Source: Gluconobacter aidae (GTDB taxonomy: Bacteria > Pseudomonadota > Alphaproteobacteria > Acetobacterales > Acetobacteraceae). From it: a stretch of DNA of 57,176 nt. The DNA is taken from the NCBI RefSeq assembly GCF_009547075.1, contig NZ_WIPH01000016.1:1-57176 (forward strand). The letters are read 5' to 3'. Of this stretch, positions 36,197-46,171 are shown piece by piece. Under the pieces are notes generated by a model. The model worked only from the letters and a program-made list of their open reading frames with translations, was not told the origin of the DNA and did no database searches. The translations under genes and the position numbers were made by a program. How positions within the stretch are numbered: position 1 is the stretch's first letter; every line of letters begins with the position of its first letter.

Positions 36197-37330
36197 TCAG
36201 CGCTTGAAGCCGGGAGCCACGAACGGCATCGCCCGCACATGCAGCGGCACATACCTGCCCCGCAGTTCCGCAAAGACGGGCGTATCCACCGCCGCGTGAT
36301 CCGACGCGACATAGCCCATCGCAACAGGAGCCTTCACGCTCGGGCCAAACGCTCCGGACGTGACCACCCCGATTTCCTTTTGCCCCTCGGCATCGGCAAA
36401 GAGCTTCGCCCCCGCCCGCACCGGAGCCCGACCTTCCGCCAGCAGCCCGACGCGCTTACGCTCTACGCCATCGCGTGTCTGCTTCAGCACGACTTCCGCA
36501 CCTGGATAGCCCCCCTCGCGGGAACCGCCCTCACGACGCGCCTTCTGGATCGCCCAGCCCAGCGACGCCTCAACCGGCGTGGTCGTGACATCGATGTCAT
36601 TGCCATACAGGCACAGCCCGGCCTCAAGACGCAGCGAGTCCCGCGCGCCAAGCCCGATCGGCAACACATCCGGCTGCCCCAGAATCGCACGCGCGACTTT
36701 CTCCGAATCCGCGCCCGCACAGCCAATCTCGAACCCGTCCTCGCCCGTATAGCCGGACCGCGACACCGTCACCTTCACACCCGCGAGTTCCGTCTCGATC
36801 ACATCCATGAAGCGCATGTCCTTCACGGCCGGGCAAAGCGGCGCCAGAGCCGCTTCCGCAGCAGGCCCCTGAAGCGCCATGAGCCCCCGATCAAACTGGC
36901 GCGTCACCACACACCGATCAGACAGCGCCTTCTCGATCCGGTCCGCGTCCTGAACCTTACAGCCCGCATTCACGACCACCAGCAGGTCATGGCCCATATT
37001 CGCGACCATCAGATCGTCCAGAATGCCACCCTCGTCATTGGTCAGCAGGCCATAACGCTGACGCCCGGCGGCAAGCCCGACATAATCGGCAGGGACCAGC
37101 GTCTCAAGCGCCGCAGCCGCGTCCTTCACGTCGCCGCTTTTCGCGGCAATGCGGATCTGCCCCATATGGGACACATCGAACAGACCGGCCTTCTCGCGCG
37201 TATGCAGATGCTCCGCCATCAGCCCCGCAGGGAACTGGATCGGCATTTCAAAGCCTGCGAACGGCACCATTTTCGCGCCAAGTTCCAGATTCAGATCGTA
37301 AAGGGGAGTACGCTGGAGGGAATCGCTCAT
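36197..37330 (-). CDS. gcvT: Glycine cleavage system aminomethyltransferase, T-protein
   Basis: This enzyme transfers the methylene group from GcvH to tetrahydrofolate and releases ammonia. The 377-residue protein shows LYDLNLELGAKMVPFAGFEM, FDVSHMGQI, SRSGYTGEDGFEI and GLGARDSLRLEAGLCLYGND, all part of the folate-binding fold. It is the first gene of the gcv operon. Its leader holds a tandem glycine riboswitch, and the start codon has no strong ribosome site, in line with regulation of expression by the leader. Confidence 0.96.
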   Translation of the reverse strand: MSDSLQRTPLYDLNLELGAKMVPFAGFEMPIQFPAGLMAEHLHTREKAGLFDVSHMGQIRIAAKSGDVKDAAAALETLVPADYVGLAAGRQRYGLLTNDEGGILDDLMVANMGHDLLVVVNAGCKVQDADRIEKALSDRCVVTRQFDRGLMALQGPAAEAALAPLCPAVKDMRFMDVIETELAGVKVTVSRSGYTGEDGFEIGCAGADSEKVARAILGQPDVLPIGLGARDSLRLEAGLCLYGNDIDVTTTPVEASLGWAIQKARREGGSREGGYPGAEVVLKQTRDGVERKRVGLLAEGRAPVRAGAKLFADAEGQKEIGVVTSGAFGPSVKAPVAMGYVASDHAAVDTPVFAELRGRYVPLHVRAMPFVAPGFKR

Positions 37331-37414
37331 ACGAAAAAGCCCGGTCCATTCTCTCTAAAGACGTGAAGATGCAGACGCCCCCGGCACCACGCGGAACGCG
37401 GCCGGAAAAAACGT

Positions 37415-37572
37415 CGCCCCTTCTGTCCTTTCGCCTGAGATCGCTATCCCGTCGGCGGATGCGGCGCGCGCACCTCTCTCCAGAATGTCCTGACCGCCTC
37501 GGTCCTTTGGCCTGAGAGTTTCCGGGGCGGTTGCTCCTTCGGCGCCAGCCTCTCGGCCGGTCTCTCCCGTGT
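37415..37572 (-). promoter_or_regulatory. Tandem glycine riboswitch before gcvT
   Basis: Two glycine aptamers lie in series on the minus strand. The 5' aptamer (about 37496-37572) has GGGAGAGACC, CGCCGAAGGAGCAA and ACTCTCAGGCCAAAGGACCG. The 3' aptamer (about 37415-37492) has CTGGAGAGAGG, CCGACGGGATAGCGA and TCTCAGGCGAAAGGACAG. The order and spacing are those of the known class. Riboswitches in this position normally switch glycine cleavage on when glycine is plentiful. The exact expression platform, between the second aptamer and the gcvT start, is not clear to me. Confidence 0.95.
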
Positions 37573-37670
37573 CGGTCGCCCCGATCCTGCCAGTTTCCGG
37601 AAAACTCCGCAATCGTTACGATCGCTCATGCGTTGTCTCTTCTGACCTTAAATGCATGAAGGAAAATCCC

Positions 37671-37973
37671 ATGGCTGGCGAACTGACGGTTATTGCCGAA
37701 TTCGAGACCACACCCGCGACCTACGAGAAGTTTCTCGAAGCCTGCGCCTATGACAGCGAACGCTCGGTCGCCGACGAATCCGGCTGCCACAGCTTCACGG
37801 TCCTCTCTCCCGAGACGGAAGCCGACACGGTCATCCTCGTGGAAGTCTATACCGACCGCGCCGCTTTCGAAGCCCATCTCAAAACCCCGCATTTCGGGGT
37901 CTTCGCAAACGCTGTAAAAGAACTGGACATCAAGGAACGCAGCGTCCGCTTCCTGAAGAAAAGGGCTCCCTGA
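37671..37973 (+). CDS. ABM-domain monooxygenase-like protein
   Basis: This 100-residue protein carries one ABM fold: GELTVIAEFETTPATYEKFL, ADESGCHSFTVLSPE, ILVEVYTDRAAFEAHLKTPHF and a basic end. It resembles the protein at 32369 in length and layout, so the two may be distant paralogues. AAGGA lies seven bases before the ATG at 37671. It is divergent from the riboswitch and followed three bases later by a DUF333 lipoprotein gene. Function in vivo is unknown. Confidence 0.8.
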   Translation: MAGELTVIAEFETTPATYEKFLEACAYDSERSVADESGCHSFTVLSPETEADTVILVEVYTDRAAFEAHLKTPHFGVFANAVKELDIKERSVRFLKKRAP

Positions 37974-37976
37974 GCA

Positions 37977-38258
37977 ATGCGTCTTTCAAGCACGAAACGC
38001 CTCCTCGCCATCACCCTCCTGTGCGGCACGGTTTCCGCCTGCGCTTCCCATCCGCAGCACAATCCCGAAGCCCATCTGATCGGTATCCCCAATCCTGCCA
38101 GCGTCTATTGCACCCAGCATGGTGGCCGACACAGCGATGTGCGGAGTGCCGGCGGCGAGACGGGTGTCTGCCTCCTGCCGCCCAATCAGGTCTGTGATGA
38201 ATGGGTCCTGTTCCGCGAAAAGCGCTGCGTGGCGCCACTGGCGAAGATGGAACCCTGA
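37977..38258 (+). CDS. DUF333 lipoprotein
   Basis: This 93-residue precursor has a lipoprotein signal with the lipobox VSAC (cysteine 22). One DUF333 domain follows: NPASVYCTQHGGR, GETGVCLLPPNQVCDEW and FREKRCV. Domain cysteines may form disulfides. DUF333 proteins are small envelope proteins of unknown function, sometimes labelled putative hemolysins without evidence. It starts three bases after the ABM gene and probably shares its transcript. Confidence 0.85.
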   Translation: MRLSSTKRLLAITLLCGTVSACASHPQHNPEAHLIGIPNPASVYCTQHGGRHSDVRSAGGETGVCLLPPNQVCDEWVLFREKRCVAPLAKMEP

Positions 38259-38272
38259 CCACGGCCTGGCGA

Positions 38273-38307
38273 CAAAAAAACCGGGCAGGAAAAAATCCTG
38301 CCCGGCT
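38273..38307 (-). terminator. Rho-independent terminator of speE
   Basis: CCGGGCAGGA pairs perfectly with TCCTGCCCGG, with a run of seven T on the minus strand directly after. On the plus strand the downstream T-run is poor, so it mainly serves speE. Confidence 0.85.
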
Positions 38308-38336
38308 CTTCAGACGTCCCCGGAACCAGGGCCCCC

Positions 38337-39209
38337 TCAGGAGGCCGTTTTCGGAAGATGCTCGGCGATATAGGGCGGCAGATTGAACGACCCGACATGG
38401 ATCTCCGGCGTCCAATAGCGTGTCGTCCCCAAGATCTTCGCAGCCTCCGCACGGGTCCGGATCTGCTCCACCGTCTGGGTGCTTGGCGCCTGACCCTTCG
38501 ACGCCACGCCCAGCGTCATGAATCCGCCGACATAGGTCGGGACAGCCGCCACATACGCGCCCACATGCGGAAAGAACTTCGCACGACGCAGGCTCGTCTC
38601 ATGCAGTTCATCGGCCTGCATGAACGGAACGCCACACTGGTTCACGATCAGTCCTTCGGCTGACAGGATACGTGCGCAGTTGCTGTAGAACTCGTCCGTG
38701 AACAGCACTTCGCCCACACCGATCGGATCGGTGCTGTCGACGATAATCACATCGAACGAGCCATCAGCCGCATTCGCCACATAATCGATCCCATCGCCCA
38801 CGATAACCTCGGCCCGTGGGTCGTTCCACGCATCTCCGGCGATATCCGGCAGATACTGCTTGGAGAGATCGATCACCGCACCGTCGATCTCGACCATCAC
38901 AGCCTGCTCGACCGTCTGATGCTGCAACACGCGACGCAGGACGCCACCGTCGCCCGCACCGATGATCAGCACACGTTTTGCACAGGGATGCGCCAGCAGC
39001 GGGACGTGCGTCAGCATTTCCTGATAGACGAACTCGTCACGCTCGGTGATCTGGATGACACCATCCAGCACCAGCACGCGGCCGTGGCTGGAGCTTTCGA
39101 ACACCACGACGTCCTGAAAATCGGATTTTACCCGTGCGAGTTCGCGCGTAACGAGAAAACGCTGTCCCCAGTCCGGGTACAGGGTCTCGTTGAGCCATGT
39201 TTCAGCCAT
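38337..39209 (-). CDS. speE: Spermidine synthase
   Basis: This enzyme transfers the aminopropyl group from decarboxylated S-adenosylmethionine to putrescine. The 290-residue protein begins with the beta-sheet domain (WLNETLYPDWGQRFLVTREL). It then shows the nucleotide loop LIIGAGDGGVLR and the catalytic VDSTDPIGVGEVLFTDEFY, whose aspartates bind the amine. It lies 65 bases downstream of speD, with a hairpin between them, so the two adjacent steps are encoded together. Confidence 0.95.
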   Translation of the reverse strand: MAETWLNETLYPDWGQRFLVTRELARVKSDFQDVVVFESSSHGRVLVLDGVIQITERDEFVYQEMLTHVPLLAHPCAKRVLIIGAGDGGVLRRVLQHQTVEQAVMVEIDGAVIDLSKQYLPDIAGDAWNDPRAEVIVGDGIDYVANAADGSFDVIIVDSTDPIGVGEVLFTDEFYSNCARILSAEGLIVNQCGVPFMQADELHETSLRRAKFFPHVGAYVAAVPTYVGGFMTLGVASKGQAPSTQTVEQIRTRAEAAKILGTTRYWTPEIHVGSFNLPPYIAEHLPKTAS

Positions 39210-39239
39210 GGATCATCGTTTCCTTGTGGGATGATATTG

Positions 39240-39267
39240 AAAAAGGACCGGTTTCACCCGGCCCTTT
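39240..39267 (-). terminator. Hairpin with T-run between speD and speE
   Basis: On the minus strand AAAGGGCCGG pairs with CCGGTCCTTT (one G-U pair), followed by more T. It could end part of the speD transcripts before speE. Confidence 0.6.
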
Positions 39268-39274
39268 CGTCAGT

Positions 39275-39754
39275 TCAGGCAGCCTGTGCGGCCTTCTCCT
39301 GCACGCGACCGCGCCGTACGGCGTCGACCTCGACCCGGCCGGCCTGGAACAGGCGCTGCATCACCGGAATCGACAGGTTCGGATCACACACACCGCACAT
39401 GAACACGTCCACAGCCGCATAATTCCGTTCCGGCCACGTATGGATCGAGATATGGCTTTCCGCCAGCACGATCACGCCGGACACACCACCATTGGGCGTG
39501 AAGTGATGAAAATGGCTGTGCAGGATCGTGGCACCAGCCGCCACGGCAGCTTCACACAGCGTCTCGTCAATCCGCATCGGGTCGTCGAGATTCCGGGCAT
39601 CCCAGAAATCGATCAGCAGGTGATTGCCGGCAAAACGCTCGCCATCACGCTCAATGAAGTAATCCTTGCGCTCATCCTCGACGAAGTGAGCGGCGCTGTT
39701 CTGGATATCTCTCGGGAGTTCCGATACCATCCCCAGTTGAGCAAGTGCGTTCAT
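39275..39754 (-). CDS. speD: S-adenosylmethionine decarboxylase
   Basis: This pyruvoyl enzyme makes the aminopropyl donor for spermidine. The proenzyme cleaves itself between Glu99 and Ser100 in LAESHISIHTWPE, and Ser100 becomes the pyruvoyl group. Catalytic HFHHF and FMCGVCDPN are also present. At 159 residues it is somewhat longer than the short bacterial class (about 130), with about 25 extra N-terminal residues. The ATG at 39754 follows GGGGG at six bases; a GTG three bases before it is less likely. Its leader contains a dyad and a hairpin. Confidence 0.93.
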   Translation of the reverse strand: MNALAQLGMVSELPRDIQNSAAHFVEDERKDYFIERDGERFAGNHLLIDFWDARNLDDPMRIDETLCEAAVAAGATILHSHFHHFTPNGGVSGVIVLAESHISIHTWPERNYAAVDVFMCGVCDPNLSIPVMQRLFQAGRVEVDAVRRGRVQEKAAQAA

Positions 39755-40060
39755 CACGTACCCCCAAACCAGTAGACAGCCTGTTGGGCAAAATTGCCCC
39801 CTTGGGCCAAGAAGCGCGCTAGTTAGCGGCCCCTCCCCCCCGATGCAAGCACTTTATGGGGTAATTCCCCAATATGTCACATATCTCCGTCATCTCATGT
39901 TCCCACTGCATGAGAAACGGGTTTTCCCTTTCCTGTACACAGGGCTGAGACACGGAACTTTCCTGAATATCCCACGGCAAATACAGTTCGGGCGCCGGAT
40001 CGCCGGGAAACGAATCCCGGAAATCCCGACGCCCGAAAGAAGCCGAGGCTTCCCCGTTCC
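39755..40060 (-). promoter_or_regulatory. speD leader and candidate promoter
   Basis: On the minus strand GTGACA (39875-39880) and CATAAA (39853-39858) are spaced 16 bases apart. TGGGGTAATTCCCCA, a near-perfect dyad (39857-39871), fills the spacer. The predicted leader of about 90 bases contains GGGCC/GGCCC and GGGCA/TGCCC stems between 39790 and 39830. The rest of this gap, up to the ilvC terminator, shows no gene. Confidence 0.45.
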
Positions 40061-40079
40061 AAAGGGCCGAATCCGGCCC
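40061..40079 (-). terminator. Rho-independent terminator of ilvC
   Basis: GGGCCG pairs with CGGCCC across a four-base loop and is followed by TTT on the minus strand, 17 bases beyond the ilvC stop. Confidence 0.6.
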
Positions 40080-40095
40080 CTCAGAATTAGTCCGA

Positions 40096-41641
<1,546 letters not shown>

Positions 41642-41642
<1 letters not shown>

Positions 41643-43435
41643 CAGACCAGCATCTTCCCTTCTTCGGTCAGTCCCGCCGCTTCGGAATCCTGATCCGGAC
41701 CCAGCAGCATCTGGTTATGCGCCGCACCCGACGGGATCATCGGATAGCAGTTCTCGCCTTCGGCCACGCAGATATCGGCCACGACCGGCCCGTCATGCGC
41801 CAGCATCCGGCGGATCACGTCATCCAGCTCACCCACATGCGTCGCCCGCATCCCGGTCGCGTGGAACGCTTCGGCCAGCTTCACGAAGTCCGGCAGCGCC
41901 TCGCTGTAGGACTGTGAATAGCGCGACCCGTGAAGCAGTTCCTGCCACTGACGGACCATGCCCATATAATGGTTGTTCAGGATGAAGATCTTCACCGGCA
42001 GGCGATACTGCGCGATCGTCCCCAGTTCCTGAATGTTCATGAGCGTGGACGCCTCACCGGCGATGTCGATCACCAGCGCATCCGGATGCGCCACCTGCGC
42101 GCCCACGGCCGCCGGCAGACCATAGCCCATCGTCCCCAGCCCACCCGACGTCAGCCAGCGGTTCGGCCTGTCGAACTGGAAGTGCTGGGCCGCCCACATC
42201 TGGTGCTGTCCGACCTCGGTGGACACGAACGTATCCCGTCCCGTCTCCTTCGCCAGTTCATACAGACGACGAACAGCATGCTGCGGACGGATGATGGCGG
42301 ACGGCGTCATGTCCTGCGTGAAGCCGAACCCGTCCACACTCCGCCAGGACGCAATCTGGTTCCACCAGGTGGACAGATCCGGCGCAGGCGTATCGCCCCA
42401 GGCTTCCAGCAGGGCTTCGAGCGTATCGCGCACATCGCCTTCGATCCGCACATCCACCGGCACGATCTTGTCGATCTGGCTGGGGTCGATATCGGCATGA
42501 ACCTTGAACGAATTGGGCGAGAACGCATCCACACGCCCCGTCACGCGGTCATCGAAACGCGACCCCAGCGCAATCAGCAGATCACAGCCATGCGTGGCCA
42601 TGTTCGCCTCGACCGATCCGTGCATCCCCAGCATGCCCAGAAACTGCGGATCGGGAGACGGAAACGCGCCCAGCCCCATCAGCGTGGACGTCACCGGGAA
42701 ACCGGTCTTGCGCGCCAGACGACGCAGCAGCTCCGACGCTTCCGGCCCGGAATTGATGATGCCACCACCCGTATAGAAAAGCGGGCGCTTGGCCGTCTTT
42801 ATCGCCTCGACGGTCCGCGCGATCGCCTCCGCATCCGGCCCACCCTGATGGCTCAGACGCCGCAACCGCGACAGCGCAGGCTTCGTCAGTGGCGCCTTGC
42901 CGACCGTGATGTCCTTGGGGAGATCCACCAGAACCGGCCCCGGACGGCCAGAACGCGCGACTTCGAACGCCTCACGCACGGTCTGCGCCAGCGCCCCCGG
43001 CTCCCGCACGAGGTAGTTGTGCTTGGTCGCAGGACGCGTGATGCCCGTCGTATCGGCTTCCTGAAACGCATCATTGCCGATCAGCTTGGTCGGCACCTGA
43101 CCCGACAGGCAGACGAGCGGGATGGAATCCATCAGCGCATCCATCAGCCCGGTCACGGCATTGGTCGCACCCGGCCCCGACGTCACCAGAACCACGCCAA
43201 CCTTGCCCGTCGAGCGCGCATAAGCTTCGGCAGCATGAACGGCGGCCTGCTCGTGACGCACAAGAATGTGTCGAATCCGGTCCTGCCTGAAAAGAGCATC
43301 GTAAATCGGAAGGACAGCCCCACCCGGATATCCGAATATGACCTCCACACCCTCTTCATCGAGAACGCGCAGAAGCACCTCCGCGCCATTCAGCGCCTCA
43401 TTGCCTGTTCCTGCGTCTCTTTCAGCAGCCGTCAC
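41642..43435 (-). CDS. ilvB: Acetolactate synthase large (catalytic) subunit
   Basis: This thiamine-diphosphate enzyme condenses two pyruvates, or pyruvate and 2-oxobutyrate, for branched-chain amino acids. The 597-residue protein has the catalytic glutamate in RHEQAAVHAAEAYAR, the FAD region GSRFDDRVTGR, and the cofactor motif that starts with VIDIAGEAS and continues to FILNNHYMGM. The GTG at 43435 has a very strong site, GGGAGGAAACG. It lies 30 bases downstream of miaA and leads ilvB-ilvH-ilvC. Confidence 0.95.
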
Positions 43436-43465
43436 CGTTTCCTCCCAAGGTATGAGCGGCGGGAT

Positions 43466-44458
43466 TTAGGACGCCCGCGCAGCGACGTCAACTCGTTCCG
43501 ATATAAAGTTCTCTATTTTTTCATACTGACTTTCCGAATCTTGCGCAGAATTGGTATATCTACGCAACAAAATCATCGCATCCTCACCCTTTCCCAGCGC
43601 ATGATGCCGGAACCATGTCGCCTGCCGCCGCGTATAGCGCCCAATGGCAAGGACCGCGGATTTCCGTGCCTCCTCAAACGTCACATCCCCTCGCAGAACG
43701 GCCGCCAGTTCGGGCACGCCATGCGCACGCATGGCAGGCAGAACCGGATCGAGCCCCCGCTCCAGCAGATGCGACACTTCGTCCAGAGCCCCGGCCTCCA
43801 GCATCTGCCCGAATCTGGAATCGATTGCCCGGCGCAGACCATCCCTCTCCGGGTCCAGCCGAACGGATACGAACCGACAGGAAGCAGGCGGCAGCCCCGG
43901 CTGCGACCGCCACCAGGCCAGCCCATGCCCCGTCCCCGTCCAGACCTCCCAGGCCCGCGAAATCCGCTGCGTGTCGTTCGGACGCAGACCAGACGCCGTC
44001 TCGGGATCAACCTGCATCAGCCGCGCATGCAGCGCCTCCGGCCCGATCTCCTCCGCCAGAGTCCGCGCTTTGGTCCGCGCCGCATCGCCGGGGTCCGGCA
44101 CCTCCACCAGACCATCTGTCAGCGCCCGCAGATACATCCCCGTCCCGCCACACAGGATCGGCAGACGCCCCACGGCCCAAGCCTCGTCCATCTCCCGCAG
44201 CGCCTCGGACCGCCACCAGGCCACACTGCCCGGCACGGCCGCATCCAGCACGCCATAAAGCCGGTGTGGCACAGCGGCTTCGTCAGCCTCGTCGGGCCGG
44301 GCCGTCAGAATCCGCAGATCACGATAGACCTGCATGGAATCCGCATTGATGACCGTGCCGCCAAAGGTCCGGGCAAGGTCGAGCGCCAGTGCCGACTTGC
44401 CGGAGCACGTCGGGCCAGCCACAATGAGCGCGGTTTTTATTATCTTCGGGGCGTTCAT
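43466..44458 (-). CDS. miaA: tRNA dimethylallyltransferase
   Basis: This enzyme adds the isopentenyl group to A37 of tRNAs that read codons starting with U. The 330-residue protein begins MNAPKIIKTALIVAGPTCSG, containing the P-loop GPTCSGKSA. It continues with INADSMQVYRDL, ILCGGTGMYLRAL and TRRQATWFRHH. GGAGGGGAG lies just before the ATG at 44458; an in-frame start 18 bases earlier is less likely. It is divergent from serB across 41 bases and is the first gene of the set that continues with ilvB, ilvH and ilvC. Confidence 0.95.
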   Translation of the reverse strand: MNAPKIIKTALIVAGPTCSGKSALALDLARTFGGTVINADSMQVYRDLRILTARPDEADEAAVPHRLYGVLDAAVPGSVAWWRSEALREMDEAWAVGRLPILCGGTGMYLRALTDGLVEVPDPGDAARTKARTLAEEIGPEALHARLMQVDPETASGLRPNDTQRISRAWEVWTGTGHGLAWWRSQPGLPPASCRFVSVRLDPERDGLRRAIDSRFGQMLEAGALDEVSHLLERGLDPVLPAMRAHGVPELAAVLRGDVTFEEARKSAVLAIGRYTRRQATWFRHHALGKGEDAMILLRRYTNSAQDSESQYEKIENFISERVDVAARAS

Positions 44459-44499
44459 TCTCCCCTCCTGCCACACGCGCCGGACCGTTACGAGAGCCC

Positions 44500-45393
44500 A
44501 TGTCCCTTCCTGCCGTCCTGACCCTTATCGCCGACCGGGAATCCGGTCCCCTCAAACCCGAGGCCATCGACATGGCCCGCGCGCTCGTCAAGGGCAACGC
44601 GCCCATCGTCCTGTCTCCGGGCGAAGCGGTCGACATTCCCTGCCCACCGCCACGCCCCGGATCGGCCAACATCACTACGATCCGCGCAACGCTTGCGCCC
44701 TACCGCGTCGATGCGCTGCTTCTCAAGACACGCGGCCGCCGCCGGGCCATCCTCGTCGCGGACATGGACAGCACCATCGTCACCGGCGAGACGCTGGACG
44801 AACTGGCGGACCTTCTGGGCTGCGGCGAAGAGGTCGCGGCCATCACCCGCGCCTCGATGAACGGTGAACTCGATTTCGAAACCGCGCTCGAACAGCGCGT
44901 GGCCCTTCTGGCCGGAAAACCGGCTTCGGTTCTCGAACAGGTCTGGGAGTCCGTCACCCTGACGGAAGGCGCGCGCGAACTCGTGCAGACCATGCGCAAA
45001 CACAACGGTCGCACGGCCCTCGTATCGGGCGGGTTCACATGGTTCACCCAGCGCGTGGCCGAACTCTGCGGATTCGACGAGAATTACGGCAATGAACTGG
45101 AAATCGCAGACGGCAGAATCACCGGCCATCTCGCTGGCCCGATCCTCGGCCCCGACGCCAAACGCGACCATCTCGAACGCCTGACGGCCGAGCGCGGCGT
45201 GCAGCTTCGTGCGGCACTGACGACAGGCGACGGCGCCAACGACATCCCGATGCTCGCCAGTGCCGGCCTCGGTCTGGCCTTCCACGCCAAGCCGAATGTC
45301 CGCCGCATCATTTCCACACAGATCAACTTCGCCAGCCTGCGCGCGCATCTCTTCGCACAGGGTTATCACGCGCGGGACTTTGTCACCGACTAA
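44500..45393 (+). CDS. serB: Phosphoserine phosphatase
   Basis: This HAD phosphatase makes the last step of serine synthesis. The 297-residue protein has about 80 N-terminal residues of an ACT-like domain, then the nucleophile in VADMDSTIVTGE (near residue 87). SGGFTWFTQRVAELCGFDE and the magnesium motif TTGDGANDIPML follow. Length and domain order match proteobacterial SerB. Serine feeds glycine and one-carbon metabolism, relevant to the nearby glycine cleavage operon. A bidirectional terminator follows. Confidence 0.95.
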   Translation: MSLPAVLTLIADRESGPLKPEAIDMARALVKGNAPIVLSPGEAVDIPCPPPRPGSANITTIRATLAPYRVDALLLKTRGRRRAILVADMDSTIVTGETLDELADLLGCGEEVAAITRASMNGELDFETALEQRVALLAGKPASVLEQVWESVTLTEGARELVQTMRKHNGRTALVSGGFTWFTQRVAELCGFDENYGNELEIADGRITGHLAGPILGPDAKRDHLERLTAERGVQLRAALTTGDGANDIPMLASAGLGLAFHAKPNVRRIISTQINFASLRAHLFAQGYHARDFVTD

Positions 45394-45417
45394 CCGGACA
45401 TCCGCAGCACCAGAAAC

Positions 45418-45456
45418 GAAAAAGCCGCCGAAGTCCTGAACTCCGGCGGCTTTTTT
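45418..45456. terminator. Bidirectional terminator between serB and the glycine-rich gene
   Basis: AAAAAGCCGCCGGAG-type arms (GCCGCCG with CGGCGGC) enclose a loop and are flanked by A-run and T-run, so both converging genes can use it. Confidence 0.88.
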
Positions 45457-45459
45457 CGA

Positions 45460-46059
45460 TCAGTATCCCCAGGTGTAGGGCGGCACACCCGAATAGGACG
45501 GGGCGGCGTAATAACCGGGAGCATAGCCCGGCGCATATCCATAACCGCTGTAGCCGCCATAGCCATAAGGCGAGGCCACAGCCATTCCGGCCGCCATGCC
45601 AAGACCGACGCCAAGGCCCCAGCCGCCCCAGCCCCAGCCGCCGCCCCAGCCCGGCATGCCCCAGCCGTAACCGAACCAGCCTGGACCGCCCCAGCCGTTC
45701 CAGCCACCCCAGCCCGGATAACCCCAGCCACCAAAGCGCGGGCCACCCCAGCCACCGCCCCAGCCGCCGCCACGGAAACCCCAGCCAGGACGGCCCCCGC
45801 CATAACCGCCTCCCCAGCCACCACGATAACCGCCGCCGGGACCACCACGGAATCCGCCGCCGCCCATGCCGCCGGGCCCCATGCCACCTCCATGGAAACC
45901 GCCACCACCCATGCCACCGCCGCCATGGAAGCCACCGCCTCCACCACCGCCATGCCCGCCACCTCCGCCGCCGCCATGCTGGGCAAAGGCAGGAAGAGAA
46001 ATCGAGGACGCCAGCAGGGCCAGCATCAGTGCGGCAGCGGGTCTGTGTGCAAAGGTCAT
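45460..46059 (-). CDS. Exported glycine-rich protein
   Basis: This 199-residue precursor has a signal peptide (residues about 1-28, ending LPAFAQ). Almost half of the mature part is glycine: first GGGGHGGGG-type His/Gly runs, then Gly/Trp/Tyr/Phe repeats such as GGWGGGWGGPR. A short Ala/Gly hydrophobic segment (LGVGLGMAAGMAVA) and a Tyr/Pro/Gly tail follow. AGGAG lies seven bases before the ATG at 46059. I do not recognise a specific family. The His/Gly runs could bind metal and the Gly/aromatic repeats could be an envelope or matrix material. It may be a low-complexity surface protein. Confidence 0.8.
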   Translation of the reverse strand: MTFAHRPAAALMLALLASSISLPAFAQHGGGGGGGHGGGGGGGFHGGGGMGGGGFHGGGMGPGGMGGGGFRGGPGGGYRGGWGGGYGGGRPGWGFRGGGWGGGWGGPRFGGWGYPGWGGWNGWGGPGWFGYGWGMPGWGGGWGWGGWGLGVGLGMAAGMAVASPYGYGGYSGYGYAPGYAPGYYAAPSYSGVPPYTWGY

Positions 46060-46149
46060 GGCAAGTCTCCTGTGGGAAAGCCTGATCATTTTCCCATATC
46101 GGCATTATCAGATCGCGTGAGAAGGTGGCTTTCCCATGACGAAACAACT

Positions 46150-46165
46150 TGTTTCACGTGAAACA
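46150..46165. other. Perfect parS palindrome
   Basis: TGTTTCACGTGAAACA matches the widely conserved bacterial chromosomal parS consensus at all 16 positions. It lies between the dciA stop (46172) and the glycine-rich gene. ParB is expected to load here. Confidence 0.85.
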
Positions 46166-46171
46166 TTTCCG

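Noticed and set aside
41930-44521. Plus-strand open frame of 863 codons
   Set aside because: It is antisense to ilvB and miaA, both with complete motifs.
45866-46120. Proline-rich plus-strand frame
   Set aside because: It is the complement of the Gly codons of the exported glycine-rich protein.
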